Part shown: piece after piece, positions 27,560 to 37,100 of the stretch | Layout of the letters: the number at the start of each line of letters is the position of its first letter | Numbering within the stretch: position 1 is the stretch's first letter | Assembly: GCA_020402945.1 (NCBI GenBank) | Contig: JADBYQ010000006.1 | Coordinates: 1 to 64,000 of the forward strand | DNA: 64,000 bases | From: Cytophagales bacterium | GTDB taxonomy: Bacteria > Bacteroidota > Bacteroidia > Cytophagales > Cyclobacteriaceae | Direction of reading: 5' to 3' | Notes under the pieces: model-generated | Told to the model about the DNA's origin: nothing | The model's database searches: none | The model's input: only the letters and a program-made list of their open reading frames with translations | Position numbers and translations under genes: made by a program

Positions 27560-28972
27560 ATGCGCTTCTCATTACAATTTCTTTTTTTGCCTTTTTTTAC
27601 TCTGGCACTCTCTTTCACACACGCCCAAACCAAACAACCCGATTGGGCAAAATTGCAGGATGAAACACTCAAACATTTTCAAGCCATCTTAAAAATTAAC
27701 TCGAGCGTAGCTACTGGATACGAAGCGCCAGTGGTAGAGTACCTCAAATCAGTTTTGGAAAAAGAAGGGATTTCCACAAAAGTATTTTCCAACGATCCCA
27801 AGCACCCCAACTTGGTGGCACGCATCAAAGGAAACGGGAGTAAGAAACCAATATTGATCATGGCTCACACTGATGTGGTAAGTGTAGACACCACCAAATG
27901 GATACATCCTCCCTTCTCCGCAACACGCGATGGTGGTTATGTGTATGCGCGTGGCGCAGTAGATGACAAAGACAACGTAGTGGCCGCTTTAATGGTGATG
28001 CTGCAACTAAAAAGACTAGGTATCGTGCTGGATAGAGACGTGATATTCTTAGCAGAAGCAGGCGAAGAATCAAATACAAAAGTGGGTATTGATTTTATGG
28101 TGAGCGAACACTGGGCGGATATCGAAGCAGAGTTTTGCTTTGCCGAAGGTGGTGGCGTCACGCGCAAAGACGGCAAAATAGTTTATGCAGCGGTTTCTAC
28201 TACCGAAAAAGTGCCAAGAGGTGCAAAACTAATCGCACGCGGCACCGCTGGACATGGATCAGTTCCCTTGCAAGACAATGCGATCGTGCATCTCTCGCAA
28301 GCGATTTCGAAAATTGCAGCGTGGCAAACACCCATGCGCTTGAACGAAACAACCCGCGCGTTTTTTACACGACTAGCATCCGTTAGCAACCCTGCCGATG
28401 CAGCACGTTACCTTGCTGTGGTGAACGACAAAGAGGCCGAAAAAGCACAAGAGTACTTCGCAGCCAAAGAACCGCGCATGTACTCCACACTTCGTACCTC
28501 TATCTCGCCCAATATTTTCAAAGGTGGCTATTTGAGTAATGTAATCCCCAGTGAGGCCGAAGCCACATTGGACATACGCGCGTTGCCTGATGAAGACATG
28601 TCAGCGCTATTGGCCGAAATGAAACGCGTGATCAACGATTCGCAGATCGAGATCGTTGCGAATACAAAAAACCTGCGCCCTTCAGCCAGACCCTCGCGGT
28701 TAGAATCGGATGCCTTTAAAGTAACCGAAGCTGCAATCAAGAAAATTTACAACACCGTTACAATCCCAACCATGCCAACAGGCGCCACCGATATGGCTTT
28801 CCTACGGGCAAAAGGTGTAGAGTGCTATGGCATCGGTCCGATGACGGACATAGAAGATGGCCCTAAAGGTTTTGGCGCCCACAGCGACCAGGAGCGCATC
28901 CTCGAAGAATCGCTGCACAAGTTTGTTCAGTTTAACTGGGAAGTGATTGTAAATTTGGCAAAGGCGAATTAG
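27560..28972 (+). CDS. Secreted M20-family peptidase
   Basis: A 470-residue zinc exopeptidase with a Sec signal peptide (cleavage near ALSFTHAQ, about residue 22). Metal-binding motifs are in order: ILIMAHTDVVSVD (His), YARGAVDDKDNV (bridging Asp), LAEAGEESNTKVG (Glu-Glu), and a late His in GFGAHSDQERI. The dimerisation domain RGTAGHGSVP lies between. It likely cleaves small peptides in the periplasm. A possible promoter TAACTTTTG lies about 100 bp upstream. Two lipoprotein genes follow on the same strand, the first after 9 bp. Confidence 0.92.
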   Translation: MRFSLQFLFLPFFTLALSFTHAQTKQPDWAKLQDETLKHFQAILKINSSVATGYEAPVVEYLKSVLEKEGISTKVFSNDPKHPNLVARIKGNGSKKPILIMAHTDVVSVDTTKWIHPPFSATRDGGYVYARGAVDDKDNVVAALMVMLQLKRLGIVLDRDVIFLAEAGEESNTKVGIDFMVSEHWADIEAEFCFAEGGGVTRKDGKIVYAAVSTTEKVPRGAKLIARGTAGHGSVPLQDNAIVHLSQAISKIAAWQTPMRLNETTRAFFTRLASVSNPADAARYLAVVNDKEAEKAQEYFAAKEPRMYSTLRTSISPNIFKGGYLSNVIPSEAEATLDIRALPDEDMSALLAEMKRVINDSQIEIVANTKNLRPSARPSRLESDAFKVTEAAIKKIYNTVTIPTMPTGATDMAFLRAKGVECYGIGPMTDIEDGPKGFGAHSDQERILEESLHKFVQFNWEVIVNLAKAN

Positions 28973-28981
28973 TTGGTTTGA

Positions 28982-29485
28982 ATGAATACTCCATTAAAAA
29001 GCACTTTTTATTGCATCGGATTTTTAGTTATTCTGCTCTCTTGCAAAAAAGAGAGTAAGAAGTATTCTCACGATATAGGATACATTGATCCAGCCACGGC
29101 TTTGAGTGACAAGGAATTTAAAACATGTAGTGATCGTATCCTTGAATATTACGACTTCGAACCGAATGCTGGATATAAATATGGAAAAAGAGCACTGAGA
29201 GATTCTATAGCAAAGAAATATTCTACGATTGGTAATGAGTCTGGTTACTTAACCTTTCGCTTCGTTGTCAACTGCAAAGGGTCGGCAGGACGATATCAGA
29301 TCATAGAAAACGATCTGGATTTAAAGCCAAAAAAATTTAATAAAGAATTGGTTTCGCATCTATTTTCAATTACTCAACAATTTAAAGAATGGCAACCTGC
29401 CATTTGGGAGAATGAATCAAGGGATTATAACATATACTTAACTTACAAATTGCGTGATAGTAAAATCATTGAAATTTTGCCTTAG
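28982..29485 (+). CDS. Lipoprotein with a TonB-C-like segment
   Basis: A 167-residue lipoprotein with lipobox LVILLSC. The C-terminal half, ESGYLTFRFVVNCKGSAG and FKEWQPAIWENESRDYNIYL, resembles the TonB C-terminal fold seen in Bacteroidota energy-transducer relatives (strand, helix, then W.PA). It lacks the long proline-rich linker and the anchoring helix of a true TonB. It lies 9 bp after the M20 peptidase and overlaps the TPR lipoprotein by 32 bp, so the three probably form one operon. Function unknown. Confidence 0.6.
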   Translation: MNTPLKSTFYCIGFLVILLSCKKESKKYSHDIGYIDPATALSDKEFKTCSDRILEYYDFEPNAGYKYGKRALRDSIAKKYSTIGNESGYLTFRFVVNCKGSAGRYQIIENDLDLKPKKFNKELVSHLFSITQQFKEWQPAIWENESRDYNIYLTYKLRDSKIIEILP

Positions 29486-30299
29486 TTTATTCGCTCTATT
29501 GTCGCTTTCAAATTGTCAAAACTCTGACAATTATAAAGACTATTCAATTTCTGAGAGGAAAAAGATGTCAATAGAATATTTAGAAAACGGAGAAAAGAAT
29601 TTCGTCCAAGGAAGTCCAGAAAATATGGAACTTATTGAGATTGCCATAAAGCTAGACCCCGCTAATGCTGCCGCATGGAGAGAACTATCAGTACCCTATT
29701 TGAAGCGCGGCATCCCTCATGAATGGAAACCACTTTTTGACAAAGCGGTTGAACTTGACCCAGTGACCTGGCAAGGATGGCGAGGTTATCTGAAATTGTT
29801 CTTCTACCGAGACTATGAATCTGCCATTGCTGATTTTAATGCAACAGATACGCTAACGCCTGGTTTTACAGATTATCCCCAAAGCATGAGTGTTGACTAT
29901 CTTCGAGGGCTTGCTTATTTTCAACTAGGCGAAGAAGAAAAGGCATTAGACTATTACACTAAATATATCAATGAGGTAACAGCTAAAAGTGGTGAAGATT
30001 GGGTAGACGTATTCGCGTTTATCCATCGGGCTATTTTGTTTATGAAGCTAAGAGAATATGAAAAGGCTGTAGTCGACTTAGAAAAATGTCTCAAATATTA
30101 CCCTTCTTCGTCTGATGCTTATTATCACCTAGCATCGATTAACTTTGAGCAGGGTAGAAAACAAATTGCGAAAGAGCAGATAGCCAAGGCAAAGAGTCTA
30201 TTCGAAAAAGGCTATTATATGCATAGGCCTTATGTAGAGACTTTTGGACAGATCGATCTCTTTGCTATTGAGGATATTGAGAAAAAAGTAACAGATTAG
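29454..30299 (+). CDS. TPR-repeat lipoprotein
   Basis: A 281-residue exported protein; the signal ends in LFALLSLSNC, a lipobox. Several tetratricopeptide-like helical repeats are visible: MELIEIAIKLDPANAAAWRE, HEWKPLFDKAVELDPVTWQG, LRGLAYFQLGEEEKALDYY, AVVDLEKCLKYYPSSSDAYY. Start is GTG at 29454 or TTG at 29469; both keep a good signal peptide and both lie within the preceding lipoprotein gene. The TPRs imply a protein-interaction role in the periplasm or outer membrane. It converges on the arginase gene, 6 bp away. Confidence 0.8.
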   Translation: MIVKSLKFCLSLFALLSLSNCQNSDNYKDYSISERKKMSIEYLENGEKNFVQGSPENMELIEIAIKLDPANAAAWRELSVPYLKRGIPHEWKPLFDKAVELDPVTWQGWRGYLKLFFYRDYESAIADFNATDTLTPGFTDYPQSMSVDYLRGLAYFQLGEEEKALDYYTKYINEVTAKSGEDWVDVFAFIHRAILFMKLREYEKAVVDLEKCLKYYPSSSDAYYHLASINFEQGRKQIAKEQIAKAKSLFEKGYYMHRPYVETFGQIDLFAIEDIEKKVTD

Positions 30300-30305
30300 G
30301 ATTAA

Positions 30306-31274
30306 CTACTCGGCTAACACCGGCCGCGTCTCAACTGACTTCGCAGCAGCTTCCAAAATCTCGAACGCACTTTCTGCTGTTCTGTTTTCGGTATCCAGAG
30401 TTGGGTTTATCTCTACAATTTCCCATGCACACACACGGGGGTCTTTGCAAAGTTCGGCATTGACCACTTTTGCCTCCTCTACGGTAAGTCCGTTGGGCAC
30501 CGGTGTGCCAGTGCCGGTTGAAAAGCGACTGTCAATGGCATCTACATCAAATGAAACATAAATCAAGTCGCAGTGATCGAGCATCTGCAATACTTTTTGC
30601 GCCATCTGTTCCGCTCCGAATTTTTTGATGTCTTCTACTTCAATAAAGTTGATGTTATTTTTATTGATCAAGTAATTTTCGGGTTTCTCAAAATCACGAA
30701 CAGCTATGTACACGAGATCTTCCGAATTAATCTTTGGCCCTTGCATGCCCACATTTTTGATCTGTTCCCAATAATCCAACGTTTCACCTCGTGGGTCATT
30801 CACTTTACACTCAAAGTTATCGAGGCCAAGCGCCATAGCAAGGGGCATCCCGTGCATATTGCCAGAAGGAGTTGTAAATGGCGTATGCATATCGGCATGC
30901 GCATCGATCCACACCACGCCCAGTTTCTTTTTTGGGTAGGCCTTCTTTATACCTGCTATGGTGCCATAGGCTGTAGAATGATCACCCGCCATAATCAAAG
31001 GGAAGAAATCATCGAACAACTGCTCATATACCTCCAGGCATACGCGCTCTTCCATGATTAAAACGCCATCAATGAACTTAGCATAGGCATGTTCGGCACC
31101 ATCAAAAAGCAATTCGTTGACATTCTCAACTTCAATCGAATCGTATTTTCTGAACAAATCCGACTTCAAATCCAGGCTGGCGATCTTCATCGCTTCCACG
31201 CCCAAACTGGCACCGCGTGTTCCGGCACCGATTTCTGACTTAACCTCAATGATTTTTATTTCTTTCCCCTTCAC
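30306..31274 (-). CDS. Arginase/ureohydrolase family
   Basis: A 322-residue binuclear manganese hydrolase. Metal ligands are visible in GDHSTAYG, WIDAHADMHTPF and VSFDVDAIDSRFSTG, followed by TGTPVPNGL. The arginase-like N-terminus IIEVKSEIGAGTRGASLG suggests arginase (arginine to ornithine and urea) rather than agmatinase, though agmatinase is not excluded. Start is GTG at 31274. It is divergent from the arginine decarboxylase gene across 251 bp, which implies shared control of arginine use. Confidence 0.87.
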   Translation of the reverse strand: MKGKEIKIIEVKSEIGAGTRGASLGVEAMKIASLDLKSDLFRKYDSIEVENVNELLFDGAEHAYAKFIDGVLIMEERVCLEVYEQLFDDFFPLIMAGDHSTAYGTIAGIKKAYPKKKLGVVWIDAHADMHTPFTTPSGNMHGMPLAMALGLDNFECKVNDPRGETLDYWEQIKNVGMQGPKINSEDLVYIAVRDFEKPENYLINKNNINFIEVEDIKKFGAEQMAQKVLQMLDHCDLIYVSFDVDAIDSRFSTGTGTPVPNGLTVEEAKVVNAELCKDPRVCAWEIVEINPTLDTENRTAESAFEILEAAAKSVETRPVLAE

Positions 31275-31418
31275 AAAAATATGATTTGAATAAAACGATT
31301 AACTACCAATAAAAAACGAACATTCTCTGGCTAAATCCCGTCAGAAATCGGGGAGCGCATGTGCGATTGCAAAAACCAGTGAACTGTAGCTAACCATACC
31401 TTTTGAATTATTGCAAAG

Positions 31419-31529
31419 ATGGCAAAATTATGGCAATATTGCACCCAAATTTTTAGGTTGTTGGTTGATCGCTCAGCGTTGTTCGAAGACCTCCACCAGC
31501 CCACCACCGAACAACTAGTAAAGAAATGA
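31419..31529 (+). CDS. 36-codon upstream ORF overlapping the decarboxylase start
   Basis: This frame is too short for the track. It starts at ATG 31419 (MAKLWQYCTQIFRLLVDRSA) and ends in TGA at 31527-31529, overlapping the ATG of the arginine decarboxylase by the classic ATGA arrangement. It contains two Arg codons and ends in Lys-Lys. A possible promoter (TACCTTTTG, 31397-31405, one base longer than consensus) sits 13 bp upstream, so the ORF would be at the mRNA 5' end. It may be a regulatory leader peptide or a chance frame. Confidence 0.4.
   Translation: MAKLWQYCTQIFRLLVDRSALFEDLHQPTTEQLVKK
31478..31515 (+). promoter_or_regulatory. Leader hairpin before the arginine decarboxylase gene
   Basis: GTTGTTCG (31478-31485) and CGAACAAC (31508-31515) are perfect 8-bp inverted repeats with a 22-nt loop, ending 10 nt before the ATG. 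In mRNA this stem would lie inside the upstream ORF and next to the ribosome-binding region of the decarboxylase gene, a layout suited to translational control. Confidence 0.45.
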
Positions 31530-32971
31530 AGAGCTATCGCGAACTAATTGAGCAAACCTTCGAATTCCCACAAAAGGAATTTAAGGTTAGAAACCACGAA
31601 TTACTGTTTAATGATGTGCCGTTGATGGACATCATCAAGCAATATGGAACGCCTGTAAAAATCACTTATCTCCCAAAGATTAGTGAGAATATCCGATTCG
31701 CAAAAGCAGCCTTTAATAACGCCATGGAGCGGTTTAAGTACAATGGCAAGTATACCTACTGCTATTGCACCAAATCATCACACTATGATTTTGTGCTGGA
31801 AGAGGCTTTGAAGAATGATATCCACATAGAGACTTCTTCAGCGTTTGATATCCCAATTGTTCGTACGCTTTATGGTCGGGGAAAAATCAGTAAAGAGACG
31901 TTTATCTTGTGCAATGGATTTAAAATGCCGAAGTATCGGGATTACATTACCGAACTGTTGAACGATGGGTTTAACTGCATGCCCATCCTCGACAACCTAA
32001 GCGAAATCGACACCTACGAAAAGAATGTCACAAAGCCTTACAACGTAGGTATTCGTGTGGCTGCCGATGAAGAACCGAAGTTCGAATTTTATACGTCTCG
32101 CCTGGGTATTCGCTACAATGACATTAACACTTTATACAAGGAAAAAATTGCGACCAGCAACAAAGCATCACTGAAGCTGCTTCACTTTTTTATTAATACT
32201 GGAATAAAAGATACCGCCTATTATTGGAGTGAATTGAGCCGATTTATTTTCAAGTATTGCGAAATGAAAAAAATCTGTCCTACACTTGATTCGATTGATA
32301 TTGGTGGCGGATTTCCAGTAAAAACTTCGTTGACGTTTCAGTATGACTACAAATACATGATTGAACAAATCGTGGAGAACATCAAGTGGATCTGTGAAAA
32401 GAATAACGTACCTGTACCCAACATCTTTACTGAATTCGGAAGTTTTACTGTTGCCGAAAGTGGAGCCGTACTTTACTCTGTAGTCGATCAAAAACTGCAA
32501 AACGACAAAGAGCTTTGGTATATGATTGATGGCTCGTTCATCACACATTTACCCGATGTGTGGGGAATGAATCAAAAGTATATTTTGATGGCGTTGAACA
32601 AATGGGATGATCCCTATCATAAAATAAATATTGGAGGCCTCACCTGCGATAGCCAAGACTACTACAATTCCGAAGCACATACGGGAGAAGTCTTCTTGCC
32701 GATGATTACGGACGAAGAGCCTTTGCATATTGGCTTTTTTCATACAGGCGCTTATCAGGAATCATTGGGAGGCTATGGTGGCATTCAACATTGTCTGATT
32801 CCTGCACCCAAGCACGTTCTCATTGATCGCAATGAAGATGGCGAACTTTCTACTGAACTTTTTGCCAGTGAACAGACCAGCGAAAGCATGATGAAGATAT
32901 TAGGCTATGAAGAAGCTCATGCACCGAAACGCCAGAAACCAACGAAACTGAAAGTAACGGGCACGGTTTAA
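31526..32971 (+). CDS. speA: Arginine decarboxylase, alanine-racemase-fold PLP enzyme
   Basis: A 481-residue fold-III PLP decarboxylase producing agmatine from arginine. The PLP lysine lies in YTYCYCTKSSHYDF (near residue 80), the glycine-rich phosphate-binding turn is IDIGGGFPVKTS, and the C-terminal catalytic cysteine motif is GLTCDSQDYYN. It is shorter than the 630-residue E. coli SpeA and matches the compact Bacteroidota type. Specificity (arginine versus other basic amino acids) is inferred from that resemblance and from the divergent arginase. A 36-codon ORF overlaps the start by ATGA. Confidence 0.82.
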   Translation: MKSYRELIEQTFEFPQKEFKVRNHELLFNDVPLMDIIKQYGTPVKITYLPKISENIRFAKAAFNNAMERFKYNGKYTYCYCTKSSHYDFVLEEALKNDIHIETSSAFDIPIVRTLYGRGKISKETFILCNGFKMPKYRDYITELLNDGFNCMPILDNLSEIDTYEKNVTKPYNVGIRVAADEEPKFEFYTSRLGIRYNDINTLYKEKIATSNKASLKLLHFFINTGIKDTAYYWSELSRFIFKYCEMKKICPTLDSIDIGGGFPVKTSLTFQYDYKYMIEQIVENIKWICEKNNVPVPNIFTEFGSFTVAESGAVLYSVVDQKLQNDKELWYMIDGSFITHLPDVWGMNQKYILMALNKWDDPYHKINIGGLTCDSQDYYNSEAHTGEVFLPMITDEEPLHIGFFHTGAYQESLGGYGGIQHCLIPAPKHVLIDRNEDGELSTELFASEQTSESMMKILGYEEAHAPKRQKPTKLKVTGTV

Positions 32972-33073
32972 ATTAGGGGGAATCTTTAGCTGCAGCTGCC
33001 CAAAGATCCTATCGAATACTAGTCTGATTTTCTCGAAAACTGACCAAGTTTGGTTACATTTCCTTCGACAGTC

Positions 33074-33592
33074 TCATTGGCTTATAACCAGTGAAGTCGC
33101 CTCTTTCAAATTCATACAAGTAAAGTCCGCCTTATTCTCAGGTTCAACGTCATGGCCTATCTGAATGGTCCGTATGCCCAACTGCCTGGCTGGAATGATA
33201 TCCCTACCACGATCGCCCACCATCCAAGAAGCGGAAAAATCAATGTTAAATTTTGCTCTGGCCTTTTCAAACATAAGTGTGCCTGGCTTGCGGGCCAACG
33301 AAGCAGAAACGGTCGGGTGACAAGGTGAAAAATAGAAATGATCGATGAGATGCCCGCAAGCGTCTTGCAAGTATTCATGGCAGGCTTCCATTTCTGTTTG
33401 CGTATAAATGCCCTGAGCGATGCCTGATTGGTTGGTGACCACCAACAATAAATAGCCAGCAGACTTTAGTTCTCGTAGCGCTTCTAGCACTCCGGGTAAA
33501 ATTTTGAATTGATCAACACGATAGGTGTAATTGGGATTGTCTTCGTTTAAAACACCATCACGATCTAGAAAAACGACTTTGGTTTTGGTCAT
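33074..33592 (-). CDS. HAD-IIIA phosphatase, GmhB/histidinol-phosphatase type
   Basis: A 172-residue HAD phosphatase. Motif I is FLDRDGVLNED (nucleophile Asp and acid/base Asp), motif II VTNQSGIAQG, motif III the Lys in ARKPGTLMFEKA, and motif IV MVGDRGRDI. This layout is that of D,D-heptose 1,7-bisphosphate phosphatase (GmhB) or HisB-N. In zinc-containing GmhB, two Cys/His pairs precede the RKP motif; here the region reads SPCHPTVSASLARKP, so the CxC pair is missing and zinc binding is doubtful. Role in LPS heptose synthesis is possible but not proven. Confidence 0.75.
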   Translation of the reverse strand: MTKTKVVFLDRDGVLNEDNPNYTYRVDQFKILPGVLEALRELKSAGYLLLVVTNQSGIAQGIYTQTEMEACHEYLQDACGHLIDHFYFSPCHPTVSASLARKPGTLMFEKARAKFNIDFSASWMVGDRGRDIIPARQLGIRTIQIGHDVEPENKADFTCMNLKEATSLVISQ

Positions 33593-33648
33593 GGCTATTT
33601 ATTTAGCTACAAGGGTAGCTTTACTATGAAAATACAATTTCGAATAAA

Positions 33649-33681
33649 AAAAGGAGGTCACTTTTATGGCAACCTCCTTTT
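33649..33681 (-). terminator. Terminator after the small lipoprotein gene
   Basis: AAAGGAGGT and ACCTCCTTT form a perfect 9-bp stem with a 13-nt loop; a run of Ts follows on the minus strand. It sits 21 bp beyond the lipoprotein stop. Confidence 0.75.
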
Positions 33682-33701
33682 CAAAACTAAAATCAAAAAA
33701 A

Positions 33702-34154
33702 TTACCTTGCCATCACAAAAGTAATATCTCCAGGAATAGATTCAATTCTACCGCCAGTGACGGTAGTTTTTGTCCAAGGCAGGGAATACGAGAATTTTTT
33801 ATCCGTTACCTCGATTATAGTTATCTCTAAGTTACCAGCACTAATTTTCTTTGCATTGGTATCAGTAAAGCTCCAAGAACCCGAAGACGGCCAGATGGGT
33901 TCGCCCCCCGGAGATGTAAACGTTCCATCCTTGAAGGTTAATTTTAGATTTTTGTAAACAGAAGTTAAGTCAATGGCGTTGCCATTAACATTCTGCACAC
34001 TCCACTCACCCGCAATGAGCAGCTTCTTTACTCGCTCAGACTCGGGCTCAGTGGTCTTTTCGCTACAACCAGAAAACAATAACAAAGCTGTCAAAATAAA
34101 TAATGTCGAAAACATGCTTACCATGAATTTCATGCTTACTTTTTTTCTATTCAT
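33702..34154 (-). CDS. Small lipoprotein, lipocalin-like
   Basis: A 150-residue lipoprotein; the track start is a TTG, while the ATG at 34154 gives MNRKKVSMKFMVSM and a signal ending in LLLFSGC. The mature part (AGEWSVQNVNGNAIDL, LKLTFKDGTFTSPGG, PSSGSWSFTDTNAKKISAG) has the antiparallel pattern of the lipocalin-like lipoproteins common in Bacteroidota. Ligand unknown. It is 31 bp downstream of the giant T9SS gene and ends in a strong terminator, so it may be the last gene of that transcript. Confidence 0.7.
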   Translation of the reverse strand: MNRKKVSMKFMVSMFSTLFILTALLLFSGCSEKTTEPESERVKKLLIAGEWSVQNVNGNAIDLTSVYKNLKLTFKDGTFTSPGGEPIWPSSGSWSFTDTNAKKISAGNLEITIIEVTDKKFSYSLPWTKTTVTGGRIESIPGDITFVMAR

Positions 34155-34185
34155 ATCATTTTTCAATTTAGTCAGATTTATTAAC

Positions 34186-37100
34186 CTATTTTTTAATCAC
34201 GAAGCTTCTATTAGCTTTCTTGGAGTGTTGAGAAGCCAGAACAATATATTGACCAGTAGATAATCGTGAAACATCTGCCTTCACTACTTCGCCTCCATCG
34301 CCTGTAAACTCTTGAAGTACCCTTCCCAGCATGTCAACGATTTTTATGCTCACTTTACCGTTTTCAAACCCTTTCAAAACTACATTTAACTCCCCATCAA
34401 CAACCGGATTTGGGAACAATGCAAAATCAGTTTTAGCAGAGCTAATATCACCTGTTATAATTAACGCCTGGCTATTAGAAGGTAAGCTCGAACAACCTTC
34501 TATGGTAGAGATAACCGTATAAGAACCTGCACTGGTTGGTTTATAGGTCACACTAGTTGCCCCGCCTATGGCTGATCCATTAAGAAACCACTGATTACCA
34601 GTTGTGGCATCGCTAGTCAAAGTAGCGTTTTCGGTATTGGCATTTGACAGAGCAATGGAAGGCTTTGGTGGATTAATGCAAAAAGTTCGGTCGATAGAAG
34701 TCGCTGATTGGTAATTGTTATTCCCAATCTGTTTAGCTCTGATGGTTGCTGACCCTGCCTTGGCTATAGTGGCGGTGCTGCCATTGATAGTAACTTTGTC
34801 ATTAAGGGATTCAAATGCCACGGTCAACCCTGAATTTGAATTTGCTGCTAAGGCAAAGGCCGGGTCTCCAAAAGTCTTGGTGGGCAGAGTGGCGAAGGTG
34901 ATTGTTTGACCAAGCTTATTAACCACCAAAGAACGAACTACAGGGATAGCGACCAGATAATTGTCGTTCCCGGCCTGGTTGGCAGTAATGTCTGTGGTGC
35001 CCCCTCCAACTATAGTAACCGTATTTCCAACAACAGTGGCCACCAAAGGATTACTGCTGGTAAATGTTACCGGCTGCGCGGATGCCCCTCCAGTAGCTGT
35101 TAAGGCAAAGGCAGCGTCTCCAAAAGTCTTGGCTGGCAATGCCGCGAAGGTGATTGTTTGATTGGCTTTGTTTACCGCCAAAGGCCGAACGACAGCAGTA
35201 GCAGCCAGATAATTGTCGTTCCCGTCCTGGCTGGCAGTTATGTCCGTGGTGCCTGCCCCAACTATAGTAACCGTACTTCCAACAACAGTGGCCACCAGAG
35301 GATTACTGCTGGTAAATGTTACCGGCTGCGCGGATGCCCCTCCCGTAGCTGTTAAGGCAAAGTCCGCGTCTCCAAAAGTCTTGGTTGCCAGAGCTGCAAA
35401 GGTGATGGTCTGAACAGCTTTTTGAACGGTTAAAATTTGGCTAACCTCTGAAGCTGCCATGTAACCCGAATTTCCAATTTGTGAGGCGGTGAAGGTCGTT
35501 TGGCCTGCCGCCAGAATAGTCACTGTGCTACCGCTAACAGTGGCCACTGCCGGATTACTGCTGGTGTAAGTAACCGCTAGCCCGGAACTGGCCGTTGCGG
35601 TTAAATCAAACGGTGCATCGCCAAAAGTCTTGTTTGTCAAAGCATTGAAGGTTATTGCTTGAGGTAGCTTAATAATTACATTATCAAAGGCCATTCCTTC
35701 AAAATTGTCCAATCCGTCTGAAGCGAAAACTACCCTCAGCAAAAGACTCGTTTTACCCGTAAGTCCAGATATGGCATGAGACGCCTTTACGTATCCTGCC
35801 CCCGGGCTATTGCCCGACCATGCATCACCATTACCACCGGAAAAGCTCAGAACTGCAGAATTCTTCTGTGCTATCAAATTGAAATTATACCAATTGTTAG
35901 GGTCGCCCAATACACCAACGTTTGCCCAAGTGGCTCCATTGTCAGTTGAGGCTTGCAAGGCAGCGCCATCCCATCCCTCTTCTATTCGATGCATAATATC
36001 CAAATCAATGTTGACTTCACTAAGGCTTGAAATAGAAAAGAGGGGACTCACCACAAAAGACCTTTCATTATCAGGGTAGTTGCCCGAAAGGTTGGTAACC
36101 CAGGCTTTAGTTCCATCTGATGCTGTATTAATTATTGTGCCTGCTGGTGTGCCAAGTGCCCAAGAGCTAGGAGAGCCACCCACTGTCCATCCACCATCTG
36201 AAGTTTCGAAGCTATCTGCATAGGGTAATGTTGAAGTTGGGAGTACGGTTGAACTTCCTGCCGCTGAATTATTGGATAACTGGGAATCAGTTGTCAATGC
36301 TGTAGCAGCAGTTACCTGAAATACACCTCGTGTAGAGCGGTTAAACTTTGTGGCAAATTTGAATATTTTTGTTTCTCCCACTCCAACAGTTCCAGTATAT
36401 AACTCGACCACCGGTGTACCACCTGCCACACTATATGATACATCGAAGTTAGACTGTGGCAAAGTGCCAAAATTGAAAATCTCTATAGAAACCTCCTCAT
36501 CCGTATTTTGAGCAATAAAGTTTTTTAGAGTAACTGACTTAACGCCTACATCATTTGCGGATCCTTCTTGTATCAAAATATCGTCAATAGCAATATCACC
36601 CGTGAAAGATGACCCGCGGATTCCTCTAAAAAATACTTGAATTTGCCCAGCAGACACAAATGATGACAATGGAATAAACGCCTGACGATAAGGCTGATTA
36701 GTTGCTGTTTGTTGCTGCCCAACCAACTGAAAAACGCGTGTGGATACATTGGTGTCGACATTACGAACATACACTTCCAAAGCGCCTGTAGACGCCCCAA
36801 ACATATGATAGAAAAAAGTAAGGTTAGGAGCAGTTAACGCGCTTATGTTCGTTATTGGTAATGTAAAGTCCGCAATTGCGCCTGGGGCCGGGCCTGATGT
36901 TTCTGTAAATATGTAAAACCCAGTGCCTGTGGTGTTATCCCCGGTCGGTCCAGTGCCTGATCCAGCTGAAGGTGTAGGGCCCGATCGAATAACCCAACTC
37001 ATATCGCCTGATGCCTGAAAGCCAAAAGGAAACGTTGAGGTAGGGAATGAAGTCAAAAAAGGAAAAGTAGAAATAATCGGATTTACTGTAACCCCAAAAT

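Noticed and set aside
27364-27672. 102-residue minus-strand ORF upstream of the M20 peptidase
   Set aside because: Low-complexity, cysteine-rich translation without a recognised motif; it overlaps the signal peptide of the M20 gene on the other strand.
30573-31061. 162-residue plus-strand ORF across the arginase gene
   Set aside because: Antisense to a clear arginase with all metal motifs; no start or motif support.
34680-35665. Tandem repeats as a CRISPR-like or intergenic array
   Set aside because: The repeats are in frame and code for Ig-like modules of the T9SS protein.
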